This document shows, piece after piece, positions 48,924 through 57,676 of a stretch of 64,000 bases of DNA. The first letter of the stretch is position 1, and each line of letters starts with the position of its first letter. The notes under the pieces were generated by a model, which was not told the DNA's origin, ran no database searches, and was given only the letters and a program-made list of their open reading frames with translations. Made by a program: the position numbers and the translations under genes. This DNA is from Novosphingobium sp. EMRT-2 (GTDB lineage: Bacteria; Pseudomonadota; Alphaproteobacteria; Sphingomonadales; Sphingomonadaceae), in NCBI RefSeq assembly GCF_005145025.1, contig NZ_CP039699.1, positions 124,001-188,000 of the forward strand, written 5' to 3'.

Positions 48924-50429
48924 ATGCCGGGCCACCACATTTCCGATCAGCAGGTATTTCTCTTCATGACCCATCGTCGCCAACACACCCAGGCCGTCGC
49001 GGCTGCCAAGGCCGGTATCAGCGAGCGCAGCGCACGCCGGATCGAGAACGATCCGCAGCTTCCGTCCCAGAAGAAGAAGGAGCGCCACTGGCGCACCCGC
49101 GCCGATCCGCTCGAGCCATTCTGGCCACGCGTCGAGGAGTTGCTCCAGATCGACGGTATCATTGCCGTCACGGTCTTCGAGACGCTCCAGGACGAGTTCG
49201 GCGAGGATGCTGTTCCCGATGCGATACGACGAACACTTGAACGCCGGATCGCCCGCTGGCGGGCACTGCACGGCGGCGAGAAGGAGATCTTCTTCCCGCA
49301 GCATCATGAGCCCGGTCGGCAGGGCCTGTCGGATTTCACGGTATGCGACAGTCTCAAGGTCACCGTTGCCGGCGAGACCCTGGCCTATCGCCTTTACCAC
49401 TTCCGCTTGGCGGCGAGTGGCTGGGAGCATGCGGCTGTCGTGCTGGGCGGGGAGAGCTTTGCCGCCCTTTCGGAGCACCTGCAGGATGCCTTGTGGAAGC
49501 TGGGCGGCGCGCCGGCCGAACACCGCAGCGATTCCCTGTCAGCCGCCTACAAAAACCTCGACGCCGATGCGCAGCGGGATTTTACCCGAAGCTATGACGA
49601 GCTGTGCCGTCATTACGGCATGCTCGCTACCCGCAACAACCGCGGCGAGGCGCACGAGAACGGATCGATCGAAGGTCCCCATGCCCATCTCAAGCGACGG
49701 CTCGATCAGGCCTTACGCCGGCGGGGAAGCCGCGATTTCGTCAGCATCGAGGCCTGGCGCGAGTTCGTTGAGGCGCAGGTCGCCAGACAGAACCGGCGGC
49801 ATGCTGCGCACATCGATGCAGAACGCAGGGTACTCAAGGCGCTGCCCGCAAGGCGAACCACCGATTTCGCCATGGTCACCGTCGATGTCACCCGCAACGG
49901 CACCGTCGCCATCGATCGGGTTACCTATTCGGTGCCTTCCCGCCTCGTCGGACGGCGCCTCAACGCGCATCTCTTTGACGATCGCATTGAGCTCTTCCTC
50001 GGTCCGGACAGGGTAATGTCCACGCCGCGTGTGCGGATCAGCCATCCCCACCGGGGGCACAGCATCGATTTCCGGCACATGATCGGTAACCTGCGCCGCA
50101 AGCCTGGTGCGCTGCGCAACCTCGTCTACCGCGAAGCCCTGTTCCCCGATCACGCCTACCGGCGGGCCTGGCAAGCCTTCGATGCCCAACTCGATGGACG
50201 GCAGGCCTGCCGCGATGCCGTCGCGCTGCTCGATATCGCCGCCAGGGGCGACTGTGTCGACGTGCTGGCCCGGCGGATCGATGAGGCACTCGACAGAGGG
50301 CGCTTGCCCGATGTCGATGCGCTCAGGGACGAGTTCCTGCCAACCGCAAGATCGCAGCGCGATGTCACTATCCCGCCTCCCGATCTGCACAGCTACAACA
50401 GCTTGATCGCCAGCGGGGAGGTGTACTGA
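48924..50429 (+). CDS. istA: IS21-family transposase (element C)
   Basis: 501 residues. N-terminal HTH (VAAAKAGISERSARRIENDPQ), DDE residues in LSDFTVCDSLK (first Asp), HRSDSLSAAYKN (second Asp) and HENGSIEGPHAH (Glu), and a C-terminal beta domain (VTYSVPSRLVGRRLNAHLFDD). It is related to the istA of element B but clearly different in sequence. The stop overlaps the istB start by one base. Confidence 0.93.
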   Translation: MPGHHISDQQVFLFMTHRRQHTQAVAAAKAGISERSARRIENDPQLPSQKKKERHWRTRADPLEPFWPRVEELLQIDGIIAVTVFETLQDEFGEDAVPDAIRRTLERRIARWRALHGGEKEIFFPQHHEPGRQGLSDFTVCDSLKVTVAGETLAYRLYHFRLAASGWEHAAVVLGGESFAALSEHLQDALWKLGGAPAEHRSDSLSAAYKNLDADAQRDFTRSYDELCRHYGMLATRNNRGEAHENGSIEGPHAHLKRRLDQALRRRGSRDFVSIEAWREFVEAQVARQNRRHAAHIDAERRVLKALPARRTTDFAMVTVDVTRNGTVAIDRVTYSVPSRLVGRRLNAHLFDDRIELFLGPDRVMSTPRVRISHPHRGHSIDFRHMIGNLRRKPGALRNLVYREALFPDHAYRRAWQAFDAQLDGRQACRDAVALLDIAARGDCVDVLARRIDEALDRGRLPDVDALRDEFLPTARSQRDVTIPPPDLHSYNSLIASGEVY

Positions 50430-51238
50430 TGACCCGCACCAAGGACCAGGCCGCCGCCGTGCTGCCTACCCTGCTCAAGGCCTTGCGCCTGCCGAGTATC
50501 AACCGCAACTGGAAGCGCCTCACCGACACCGCCGATCGCGATGGCTGGCCGGCCGCCAACCTGCTGGCCTCGCTTCTCGAGATCGAGATGGCCGATCGCT
50601 CCTCCCGGCGCATCCAGCGCCATCGCGACCAGTCCGGCTTGCCCGCAGGCAAGACCTTCGCCACCTTCGATTTCGACGCAGCCCCCGGCATCCGCAAACC
50701 GCACCTCTTGTCCCTCGCCGCCGGTGACGACTGGATCGAGAGCGGCGGCAACCTGCTGCTGTTCGGCCAGAGCGGGACCGGCAAGACGCACGCAGTTGCT
50801 GCCATTGGTCATGCCCTCATCGACACGGGGCGGCGCGTCCTGTTCTGCTCCACCACCGACATGGTCCAGAAGCTCCAGTCCGCGCGCCGCGACCTCAGCC
50901 TACCCGCCATGCTCGACAAGCTCGACAAGTTCGATCTCATCGTGCTCGACGATCTGTCCTACGTCCGCAAGGACCAGGTCGAGACCAGCGCCTTGTTCGA
51001 GCTCATCGCCCACCGCTACGAACGCCACTCGCTCGCCATTACCGCCAACCAGCCATTTTCGGCATGGGACAACGTCTTCCCTGATCCCGCTATGACTGTC
51101 GCCGCGATCGACCGCCTCGTGCACCACTCGATCATCATCGAGATGAACGGCGAAAGCTACCGCAAACGTTCCGCCGTCGCCCGTATCAACGCCGGCGATT
51201 ACGACCCGCCGAATGGCGCCCCGGACCGGCCATCATAA
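50429..51238 (+). CDS. istB: IS21-family ATP-binding helper protein (element C)
   Basis: 269 residues. Walker A FGQSGTGKTHAVAAIG, Walker B LIVLDDLSYVRKDQ, and ITANQPFSAWDNVFPDPAM as sensor region. It is preceded by the helical DnaC-like N-terminal part (LLKALRLPSINRNWKRL). It partners the istA directly upstream. Confidence 0.93.
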   Translation: MTRTKDQAAAVLPTLLKALRLPSINRNWKRLTDTADRDGWPAANLLASLLEIEMADRSSRRIQRHRDQSGLPAGKTFATFDFDAAPGIRKPHLLSLAAGDDWIESGGNLLLFGQSGTGKTHAVAAIGHALIDTGRRVLFCSTTDMVQKLQSARRDLSLPAMLDKLDKFDLIVLDDLSYVRKDQVETSALFELIAHRYERHSLAITANQPFSAWDNVFPDPAMTVAAIDRLVHHSIIIEMNGESYRKRSAVARINAGDYDPPNGAPDRPS

Positions 51239-51504
51239 TTGTCGCTGGCTTCGCGCTCGGGAGCACCCTTGCTGAGGCAACGGGTAATTGTCGCCAGCGG
51301 CAATTACATGCCAACCATCCCATGCGCTTCAGACCCTCGCTTCCGGCCAGCGTCAGCGACAATTACCCAGCGTCGTAATTGTCGCTCGACGGTTGCTCCC
51401 CGCAACAGCAAATGGTAGCCAGAATTCACCAACCGGCGCGGCCACCTATCGGCCATCATAATTGACGCCGACCGGACTCCGTAATCGTCGCGCTACACGC
51501 AGCC

Positions 51505-51846
51505 GGATGCACGATCCGTCGCCGAGCCAGAGCCGCCGCCGTTTCGGTTGCCGCTTCGGCACTTTAAGACCCTCCCGCCGCCAGATACGCTCAACCACTG
51601 ACAGGCTGACCTGCCAGCCCGCCTGGCCCAGCAAGACATGGATGCGGCGATAGCCATACCGGCCATAGTCCTTGGCCAGCGCGATGATGTCGGCTGTTAG
51701 CCGCCGCTCGTCGGCATCATCCTTCGGTGGATGGCGCTGTGTCGAACGATGCTGGCCCAGAACACGGCAGGTCCGTCGCTCCGATACCGGCAACGCGCGA
51801 CGGATCTGCTCGATCGCCTCACGGCGACGGGAGGGACTCAAAAAGT
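51505..51846 (-). pseudogene. orfB of the IS3-family element, N-terminal part
   Basis: Starts at the slippery TTTTT site behind orfA and reads FLSPSRRREAIEQIRRALPVSERRTCRVLGQHRSTQRH, then RRIHVLLGQAGWQVSLSVVERIWRREGLKVPKRQ and GSCIRLR. The frame is interrupted by element C at 51497. If the insertion and its 7-base duplication are removed, the reading becomes GSCIRLRPEHRG, the usual IS407 sequence, but the HVWSYDF that follows is one base out of frame. A 1-base deletion therefore also exists near 48690. Confidence 0.82.
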
Positions 51847-52116
51847 CAGCTTCGACGCCTCTTGCAGGATCGCCTTGTCGAGCGCGAGGTCGGCCACCAG
51901 CTTCTTCAGCCGCGCATTCTGGCGCTCCAGATCCTTCATTCGCCGCGCCTGGTCGACCTTCAGCCCGCCATATTCCTTGCGCCACCGATATAGCGTCTGC
52001 TCCGCGATCCCGATCTGGCGGCAAGCCTCCACCGCTGTGCCGCCTCGCCCCACAATCACCTCTACTTCACGCAGCTTCGCTATGATCTGCTCCGGCGTAA
52101 ACCTCTGACGTCCCAT
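51838..52116 (-). CDS. orfA of the IS3-family element
   Basis: 92 residues with the HTH_Tnp_1 pattern (FTPEQIIAKLREVEVIVGRGGTAVEACRQIGIAEQTLYRWRKEYGG), then a leucine-zipper-like stretch (LERQNARLKKLVADLALDKAILQ) ending in KLTF. ATG 52116 (MGRQRFTPEQ). Its last codons overlap the slippery TTTTT used for -1 frameshifting into orfB. Intact on its own. Confidence 0.88.
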   Translation of the reverse strand: MGRQRFTPEQIIAKLREVEVIVGRGGTAVEACRQIGIAEQTLYRWRKEYGGLKVDQARRMKDLERQNARLKKLVADLALDKAILQEASKLTF

Positions 52117-52213
52117 ACATTTCTCCAATTCTCATGCCCAAATGGGCTCTCTTCAGAATTGGACCAGTTTTTCCAAGGTAGACCACTATCCCTCCGTCAG
52201 ACCGATGCCAGCC

Positions 52214-52339
52214 TCACAGGAGGTTTCGGGCAACAGCGGCAAGACTGAGTGCAAGCGCGACAAGGCTGGGAATGATGACCGCCGCCCCGCAGATGAAGGC
52301 AAGGACGCCCACCCAATTCCAACTCGGTGCCTGCATCAT
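52214..52339 (-). CDS. Possible 41-residue membrane protein after ccoS
   Basis: It begins with two ATG codons (52339-52334), and one hydrophobic helix fills most of it: WNWVGVLAFICGAAVIIPSLVALALSLAAVA, then RNLL and TGA. It lies 39 bases behind the ccoS stop in the same direction, so it may be the last gene of the cco operon. Against it: no strong ribosome binding site and no recognised family. Small membrane proteins are common at the end of cco operons. Confidence 0.5.
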   Translation of the reverse strand: MMQAPSWNWVGVLAFICGAAVIIPSLVALALSLAAVARNLL

Positions 52340-52378
52340 CACTTCGTCCTTTGCCCAATGGTGTCCACACCACCATCC

Positions 52379-52588
52379 TTATCGCAAACGATTTGCCTCG
52401 CCCTCGGTTTCGGGGCGCCAATCATCAGGTTCGACAAGAGGCTGGTCTGACTTGGCGTCGGTCACGACTCGCTCGGCCGCTCCATCCAGATCATCATACT
52501 GCCCGGTGCGCATCGACCAAAGAAAGGCGCCCAGCCCAGCAAGGCCCATCAGCAGCGCGACCGGCACCAGCCACAGGATCCCGCTCAT
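52379..52588 (-). CDS. ccoS: cbb3-type oxidase assembly protein CcoS
   Basis: 69 residues: one N-terminal membrane helix (ILWLVPVALLMGLAGLGAFLWSMRTGQYDDLDGAAERV), with the conserved WSMRTGQYDDLDG motif after the helix. CcoS is needed for cofactor insertion (haem b and CuB) in the cbb3 oxidase. The ATG overlaps the ccoI stop by 4 bases. Confidence 0.93.
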   Translation of the reverse strand: MSGILWLVPVALLMGLAGLGAFLWSMRTGQYDDLDGAAERVVTDAKSDQPLVEPDDWRPETEGEANRLR

Positions 52589-54846
52589 CGGGTAGCGGCC
52601 AGGGGAACGAGGGTCGGTGCCGGCGCTCGCCTGCTAAGCCGTGATCCGCGTGCTGCGGGAATTCGCAGAGAGTTCGCAACGACCGAAATCGACGAAAGCG
52701 ACATGGCGACGGCAGCAAGCAGTGGGGTGACATAGCCCGCCATGGCCACAGGAATCACCAAAAGGTTATAACCGACGGAAAGCGCCAGGTTCTGGCGGAC
52801 ACGTTGCCGGGCCGCGCGCGCGATCTGCACAGCGCGCGGAACCGCATCGAGATCCTGGCCGAGATAAACAATATCCGCGGCCGCCCGACCGATGTCGGCG
52901 GCATTGGAAGGAGCCATCGAAACGTGCGCCGCCGCCAGTGCCGGTCCATCGTTCAGCCCATCACCCACCATCAAGGTCAGGCGCTGACTGTCCGCCAGCG
53001 CCTGAAGCCGCTCCACCTTATGCTGCGGCAGCAATCCGGCACGCCAGTGGGCGATACCGATCGCGTTCGCGAACCCCGACACAGAAGCAATGTGATCGCC
53101 CGAAAGCAGTTCGATAGGCAGCCCAAGCGCGTCAAGCTTGGCCACCGCTTCCCGCGCACTCGTCTTTTCAACGTCCAAGAAGGCAAAATGGCCGGCAAGC
53201 TCACCATCGACCGAGAACACGGTCTGGAAACCGCCACTCTCGCCCGTGCCTGGATTCAAAGCCCAATCGGCACGCCCCAGGCGAAACAGATGGCCGTTCC
53301 GCTGGCCCTCCAAACCCCGGCCCGGCAGCTCGGAAAAACTGTCCAGATCGAGGCCGGACAAGGCGCCGCCGTTGGCGGCAATCGCGCGTGCGACGGGATG
53401 GTTGGAACGCGACGCCAGCGCCATCACGATTGCGCGATAGGGTTCATCGATGGCGATCTTGCTCACTCGCAAATCGCCATGAGTGAGCGTGCCGGTCTTG
53501 TCGAAAATCACGGTATCGACCTGTGCAAGCCGCTCGAGCGCGCTTCCATCCTTGAGCGCGATGCCGTGCTCGAACAAGCGCTTCGCCGCGGCGACCTGAA
53601 CCATGGGTATGGCGAGACCAAGCGCGCAGGGACAGGTCACAATGAGCACCGAAATGGCAATGGTCAGCGCCCGATGCCAATCGCCTGTGTCAAGGAACCA
53701 CCCGGCAAACACGGCCAAGGCCAGCGAATGGATGATCGGCGAGTAATAGGCCGCAACACGGTCGGCGAGACGGCGATAGCGTGCTCTGCCCTGCTCGGCC
53801 GCTTCCATCATTCGCACCATTTCGGATAGAAAGGACCGCGCGCGGCTGTTGGTCACACGCACCTTGAGCGAACCATTGAGATTCAGCATGCCCGAAACGA
53901 GCGTGCTTCCCGGTCGTACCGGCACCGGCATCGCCTCGCCCGTGACCGCGGCAGTGTCGAGATCGCCCTCGCCCGCAAGGACAAGACCATCCAGCGGAAC
54001 ACGCTCGCCTGGCGCGACGAGGATGACATCACCCACCGAGACATCCTCGAGCGGTCTAAAAGCGCGCGATCCATCCGTGCCGATTACATTCGCGCCCGCA
54101 GGCGTCATTCGCGTCAGCCCGAGCACGGCCGAACGGGCCTTGTCACGCATGGCATGGTCGAGCGTTCGTCCGACAAGCAGGAAAAAGATCAGCGTCACGA
54201 CCGCGTCGAAATAGGCATGGCGTCCGAAATGCAGCGTGTCGTAGATGCTGAGACCCAGTGTCAGGACGATGCCGATCGAGATGGGCACATCCATATTGGT
54301 GCGTCCCGCGCGCAATGCCGACCATGCCGACAAGAAGAAGATGCGCCCCGAAAAGAATACCGCGGGAAGCGCGAGCAGCGCCGAGATGAGATGGAACAGC
54401 TGCCGCGTAGCGGGGTCGGCGCCTGACCAGACCGACACCGAAAGCAGCATGATGTTCATCGCCGCGAAGCCGGCGACCGCTGTCGCGACGATCAGCCGGC
54501 GCTTTTCGGGATCGGCGCGTTCGTCCGGTTGGCTGAGAAGATTTGCCTCGAAGCCCGCCTCGTTCAGCGTTGCCAGCAAAGGCGGTGCACTCGCGGTTTG
54601 CGCTTGCCGCCATGTGACGGTCACACGCCGCGTCGATAGATTGACCCGAGCCGCTACGACGCCCTCGAGGTTACCAAGGATGCGCTCGATCTTCGCCATG
54701 CATCCGCCGCAATGCGCGGTCGGGACCGACAGTTGCGTCCTCATCGTTCCGTCATCCAGCGATTGGCTGGCGAAGATGAGTTCATCGACCGATTGCCCGG
54801 TCAATGATGTCGGCGCCTGGACGGCAGGCATGGCATGGCTGGCCAT
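52585..54846 (-). CDS. ccoI: CcoI/FixI copper P1B-ATPase for cbb3 oxidase
   Basis: 753 residues. An N-terminal HMA domain has a CGGCMAKIERIL copper site (TAHCGGCMAK). Then come membrane helices with [11 protein letters not shown], phosphorylation DKTGTLTHG, GDHIASVSGFA and GDGLNDGPALAAAHVSM. It delivers copper to the CuB site of CcoN from the periplasmic side. ATG 54846 (MASHAMPAVQ); the longer upstream frame overlaps the DUF2189 gene. It is different from the detoxification ATPase at 28609-30966. Confidence 0.94.
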   Translation of the reverse strand: MASHAMPAVQAPTSLTGQSVDELIFASQSLDDGTMRTQLSVPTAHCGGCMAKIERILGNLEGVVAARVNLSTRRVTVTWRQAQTASAPPLLATLNEAGFEANLLSQPDERADPEKRRLIVATAVAGFAAMNIMLLSVSVWSGADPATRQLFHLISALLALPAVFFSGRIFFLSAWSALRAGRTNMDVPISIGIVLTLGLSIYDTLHFGRHAYFDAVVTLIFFLLVGRTLDHAMRDKARSAVLGLTRMTPAGANVIGTDGSRAFRPLEDVSVGDVILVAPGERVPLDGLVLAGEGDLDTAAVTGEAMPVPVRPGSTLVSGMLNLNGSLKVRVTNSRARSFLSEMVRMMEAAEQGRARYRRLADRVAAYYSPIIHSLALAVFAGWFLDTGDWHRALTIAISVLIVTCPCALGLAIPMVQVAAAKRLFEHGIALKDGSALERLAQVDTVIFDKTGTLTHGDLRVSKIAIDEPYRAIVMALASRSNHPVARAIAANGGALSGLDLDSFSELPGRGLEGQRNGHLFRLGRADWALNPGTGESGGFQTVFSVDGELAGHFAFLDVEKTSAREAVAKLDALGLPIELLSGDHIASVSGFANAIGIAHWRAGLLPQHKVERLQALADSQRLTLMVGDGLNDGPALAAAHVSMAPSNAADIGRAAADIVYLGQDLDAVPRAVQIARAARQRVRQNLALSVGYNLLVIPVAMAGYVTPLLAAVAMSLSSISVVANSLRIPAARGSRLSRRAPAPTLVPLAATR

Positions 54847-54848
54847 GT

Positions 54849-55667
54849 CTAGGCCTGCGTGTCTGAGACCGCGCGATAGGCATGCCATGTGGCATGTCCA
54901 AGCCACGGGAAGATGACGATGAGGCCGATCAAGCCCGTAGCCGCGCAGAGTATGAAAAGCGCAAGGACGATGGCGCCCCAGACGATCATCGGCGCAAGGT
55001 TGTTCCAGACGAGCGCCGTGCTTGTTCCCATCGCCGTGAGCGCATCGACCTTGCGATCGAGGAGCATCGGAATGGCAAAAACACTGATCGCAAAAGCGAA
55101 TGAGGCGAACAGGCCGCCCACCGCCGTGCCGACGCCGAGAATAATCCATCCCACCGGCTCGGTCAGCAGGAAGGCGGTTATGTGAGGCAGGCCGGGAAAG
55201 GGGCGCACGCCGAAGAACAACGCATAGATGAGCACCGCGGATCGCATCCACAGTAGCATCAGCAGGCTGAGCAGGACCCCGGTGAAAAGCACCTGCGGGC
55301 CCGCCGCCGGTTTCACCAGGAGCATTTCGCGCAGCGACGTATCGCGTCCCGCTTCTCGGTTGCGGCTTTTCTCATAGAGTCCGATGGCCAGCAGCGGGGC
55401 AATGATCATGAAGCCGGCGAGCGCGGGAAAAAGAATATAGTCGCGGCCATACAGCGCGAGCATCGCGACAGCAGCGAGAGACAGAAGGAAAATGCCCAGA
55501 CCGTAGGCCAGGCTCGGCATCGGCCGATGGAAAAGATCCTGCCATCCGGCCTTGAGCCATTGGAAGCCGATGGAAGCGGGAAGATGGCGCTGAAACCGCG
55601 CGCTCTTCGTCTCCTCGATGCCCGAGGTCTGGCTCAGCAAGCCATAAGAGGGGCTTTTATCGCTCAT
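54849..55667 (-). CDS. DUF2189 multi-pass membrane protein
   Basis: 272 residues with about six hydrophobic helices. Features are the start LPASIGFQWLKAGWQDLFHRPMPSLAYGLGIFLLSL, GRDYILFPALAGFMIIAPLLAIGLYEKSR and the ending IFPWLGHATWHAYRAVSD. The DUF2189 family has no known function, and genes sit beside cco genes in several alphaproteobacteria, where an assembly role can be suspected. It lies 2 bases before ccoI and so is translated with it. Confidence 0.85.
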   Translation of the reverse strand: MSDKSPSYGLLSQTSGIEETKSARFQRHLPASIGFQWLKAGWQDLFHRPMPSLAYGLGIFLLSLAAVAMLALYGRDYILFPALAGFMIIAPLLAIGLYEKSRNREAGRDTSLREMLLVKPAAGPQVLFTGVLLSLLMLLWMRSAVLIYALFFGVRPFPGLPHITAFLLTEPVGWIILGVGTAVGGLFASFAFAISVFAIPMLLDRKVDALTAMGTSTALVWNNLAPMIVWGAIVLALFILCAATGLIGLIVIFPWLGHATWHAYRAVSDTQA

Positions 55668-55680
55668 GTCCCGCTACCTT

Positions 55681-55869
55681 TCAGCATGCCGATTTCGCCG
55701 CGCGATACTGCCCGCTCCCGTTCGCGCGTTCCTTCAAATGTCCCACGCATTCGGGCTGCGAGCGAAAGGCGACGTAGAAAAAATGCGCGTTCGCAAGAAC
55801 GAACAGCAAAAGGCCTGCTGCCACCAGCGTCCAGACCAGCCACCGGGATCGGGATCGCATGGCCGTCAT
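55681..55869 (-). CDS. Small membrane protein following ccoP
   Basis: 62 residues: basic start MRSRSR, one helix (WLVWTLVAAGLLLFVLANAHFFYVAF), then RSQPECVGHLKERA and a basic tail ending SAC. The start ATG (55869) overlaps the ccoP stop as ATGA, so translation is coupled. A CcoH-like role (single-helix assembly factor) is possible by position only: CcoH is ~150 residues, far longer. I do not recognise the family. Confidence 0.65.
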   Translation of the reverse strand: MTAMRSRSRWLVWTLVAAGLLLFVLANAHFFYVAFRSQPECVGHLKERANGSGQYRAAKSAC

Positions 55870-56744
55870 CGCTGAGGCGCGCTCAGCGAATGAACATAGA
55901 GCGCCAATATCTTGATATCCGAGTCCGTAAGCCGCTCGTCCCATGTCGGCATATGCCCCTGGCGTCCGCCATGGACGGTCTCCACGATCTGATCGATGTC
56001 TCCTCCATAGATCCAACGCGCGTCCGTCAGATTGGGAGCGCCGACATCGCGCTTCCCGCGCGCATCCTCGCCATGGCAAATCGCGCAATTGGCCATGAAG
56101 ACCTCGCGCCCCGATACAATCGACGTCCGATTGGCATTCGTCACGAACTTGGGATGCGACAAGGCGTAGACATAGTTGGCCGCCAGACTGACCTGATCGG
56201 CATCGAGTATCCCGTCGCGTCCGAACGAGGGCATCTGCGAGACGCGCCCCTGCGGATGCTCCACATTGACCCCAACGCGCATGGTCTGCGCGATCGTCTC
56301 AAGGTCGCCGCCCCAGATCCAGTCGTCATCGGTCAGATCGGGATAACCATAACCCCCCTTGGCATTAATGCCGTGGCAGGCGGCGCAGTTGTCGCCGAAC
56401 AACCGGTGGCCGGTGCTACGCACGATGGTCATGAGCCGGGGGTCGGCCGCGATCTGCTCGAGGTTCTCGCTTTCGATCCGCTTTATCCAGTCGGCCCGTC
56501 CCGCCTGCGAATCGACCAGGTGCTTTTCGACCGAGGTGCGCTGGTCGATGTTGAGAATTCCCTTGGTGTAGGTGTCGCCCAAGGGCCAAGTCGGCATGAG
56601 AATCCACCAGGCGAAAGCGAAGAGATGGGTGACGATCAGAAAAATCAGCACACCCTTGGGGACCGGCGTATCGAGCTCCTTGATGCCATTCCAGACATGG
56701 CCGGTCGTTTCATGACCGCTGACGGGATCGCGCTCTACGTCCAT
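55866..56744 (-). CDS. ccoP: cbb3 oxidase dihaem cytochrome c subunit CcoP
   Basis: 292 residues. One membrane helix (VPKGVLIFLIVTHLFAFAWWILMPTWP) anchors it. Two CxxCH haem c sites are visible: CAACHG (about 122) and CAICHG (about 219), each with a later Met ligand (QMPSF and HMPTWDERL). Electrons pass from cytochrome c through CcoP/CcoO to CcoN. It overlaps the end of ccoQ and the small gene after it. Confidence 0.95.
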   Translation of the reverse strand: MDVERDPVSGHETTGHVWNGIKELDTPVPKGVLIFLIVTHLFAFAWWILMPTWPLGDTYTKGILNIDQRTSVEKHLVDSQAGRADWIKRIESENLEQIAADPRLMTIVRSTGHRLFGDNCAACHGINAKGGYGYPDLTDDDWIWGGDLETIAQTMRVGVNVEHPQGRVSQMPSFGRDGILDADQVSLAANYVYALSHPKFVTNANRTSIVSGREVFMANCAICHGEDARGKRDVGAPNLTDARWIYGGDIDQIVETVHGGRQGHMPTWDERLTDSDIKILALYVHSLSAPQR

Positions 56745-56905
56745 GGCTTGTCGTCCTGATCGAGAACGCTTTGTTTGGCTCGGTTGAACTTGCCACGATT
56801 GGACGGCCGGAACGTATAAATGAGGACACCGATCATCAGACCGATGAGGTAGAACAGCCCCCAGCTTTTCGAGAATGCAACAAGAGCCTCGTGGCTTATG
56901 TCCAT
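56735..56905 (-). CDS. ccoQ: cbb3 oxidase subunit CcoQ
   Basis: 56 residues: MDISHEALVAFSKSWG, a single helix (LFYLIGLMIGVLIYTFRP), then a basic tail with RGKFNRAKQSVLD and the end DDKPWT. The stop lies inside the start region of ccoP. This matches the short CcoQ/FixQ stabilising subunit. It is too short for many ORF callers. Confidence 0.88.
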   Translation of the reverse strand: MDISHEALVAFSKSWGLFYLIGLMIGVLIYTFRPSNRGKFNRAKQSVLDQDDKPWT

Positions 56906-56920
56906 GCCTGCCTCCTCATG

Positions 56921-57673
56921 TCATTTCACCGGCTCTGGCGGCTTCTGCGGCGCGGCCGTATTCTTGTACGGCACGTCGGTCAGCCGGCCGAGAACCTGAA
57001 GATAGGCGACGAGCGCGTCCATCTCGGTGACCTCGGTCGCCACATCGTCGAACACGCGAACCTGCGTTTCTTCGCCATACCGCTCGGTGATACCGGACGA
57101 GGTCGAGCTTTCCGGTGTCGCCTGGTCGAAGGCATCGACGCTCGCATTCTCGATCATGGCATCGGTGTAGGGCACCCCCGCGGCCCGCAGCGCCTTGAGG
57201 TGCAAGGGCAGATCAGCGAGGCGCAAGGGCGTCCGCGCCAGCCAGGGATAGGCCGGCATATTGGAATCGGGCACCACATCGCGCGGATTGGTCAGATGGG
57301 CGACGTGCCAGAAATCGGAATATTTGCCGCCAACGCGGGCGAGGTCGGGTCCGGTGCGCTTCGAACCCCAGAGCATCGGATGGTCATATTTGGATTCGAC
57401 CGCGAGCGAATAGGGACCATAGCGCTCAACTTCGTCCTGCAGCGTCCGGATCATCTGGCTGTGACAGGCATAGCATCCTTCGCGCACATAGATGTTTCGC
57501 CCCGCCAGTTCGAGCGGCGTGTAGAGCCGCATGTCTGGCGCCTCCTCGACCGTCTCGTCGATCGTGAAAAGCGGAGCGATCTCGACGAGGCCGCCGACAC
57601 TGGCAGCCGCGATGATGGCGAGCACGAAGCCGATCGCCGAACGTTCGAGCTTGCGATGAAACAGTTCCGCCAC
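56921..57673 (-). CDS. ccoO: cbb3 oxidase mono-haem cytochrome c subunit CcoO
   Basis: 250 residues. N-terminal membrane helix (SAIGFVLAIIAAASVGGLVEIAPLF), the haem c site CYACHSQMIRTL, and the Met ligand region VPDSNMPAYPWL with WHVAHLTNPRDVVP. It is encoded between ccoN and ccoQ with 3- and 15-base gaps. It collects electrons with CcoP for CcoN. Confidence 0.96.
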   Translation of the reverse strand: MAELFHRKLERSAIGFVLAIIAAASVGGLVEIAPLFTIDETVEEAPDMRLYTPLELAGRNIYVREGCYACHSQMIRTLQDEVERYGPYSLAVESKYDHPMLWGSKRTGPDLARVGGKYSDFWHVAHLTNPRDVVPDSNMPAYPWLARTPLRLADLPLHLKALRAAGVPYTDAMIENASVDAFDQATPESSTSSGITERYGEETQVRVFDDVATEVTEMDALVAYLQVLGRLTDVPYKNTAAPQKPPEPVK

Positions 57674-57676
57674 GGC

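Larger units (their letters stand above)
48708..51497 (+). mobile_element. IS21-family element C
   Basis: 2,790 bp flanked by a perfect 7-bp target duplication CGCAGCC (48701-48707 and 51498-51504). The left end begins TGCGTGGCGACAACTACGATGG and is followed by a second GCGGCAACTATGATGGCCGGT copy. The right end has several reverse-complement copies (GGCCATCATAATTGTCGC, GTAATTGTCGCC) in the last ~250 bases. These tandem repeats are the likely binding sites of the transposase. Genes istA and istB are intact and run left to right. It differs from elements A and B. Confidence 0.92.
48131..52168 (-). mobile_element. IS3-family (IS407-like) element, split by IS21 element C
   Basis: The ends share ACTGGTCC-type inverted repeats (left 48131-48138, right 52161-52168), with further matches extending inward. 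Without the inserted element it is about 1.24 kb, the size of the IS407 group. orfA and orfB are on the minus strand and joined by a TTTTT slippery site. No target duplication was found. orfB is split by IS21 element C and also carries an in-frame TGA, so the element cannot transpose by itself. Confidence 0.88.
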
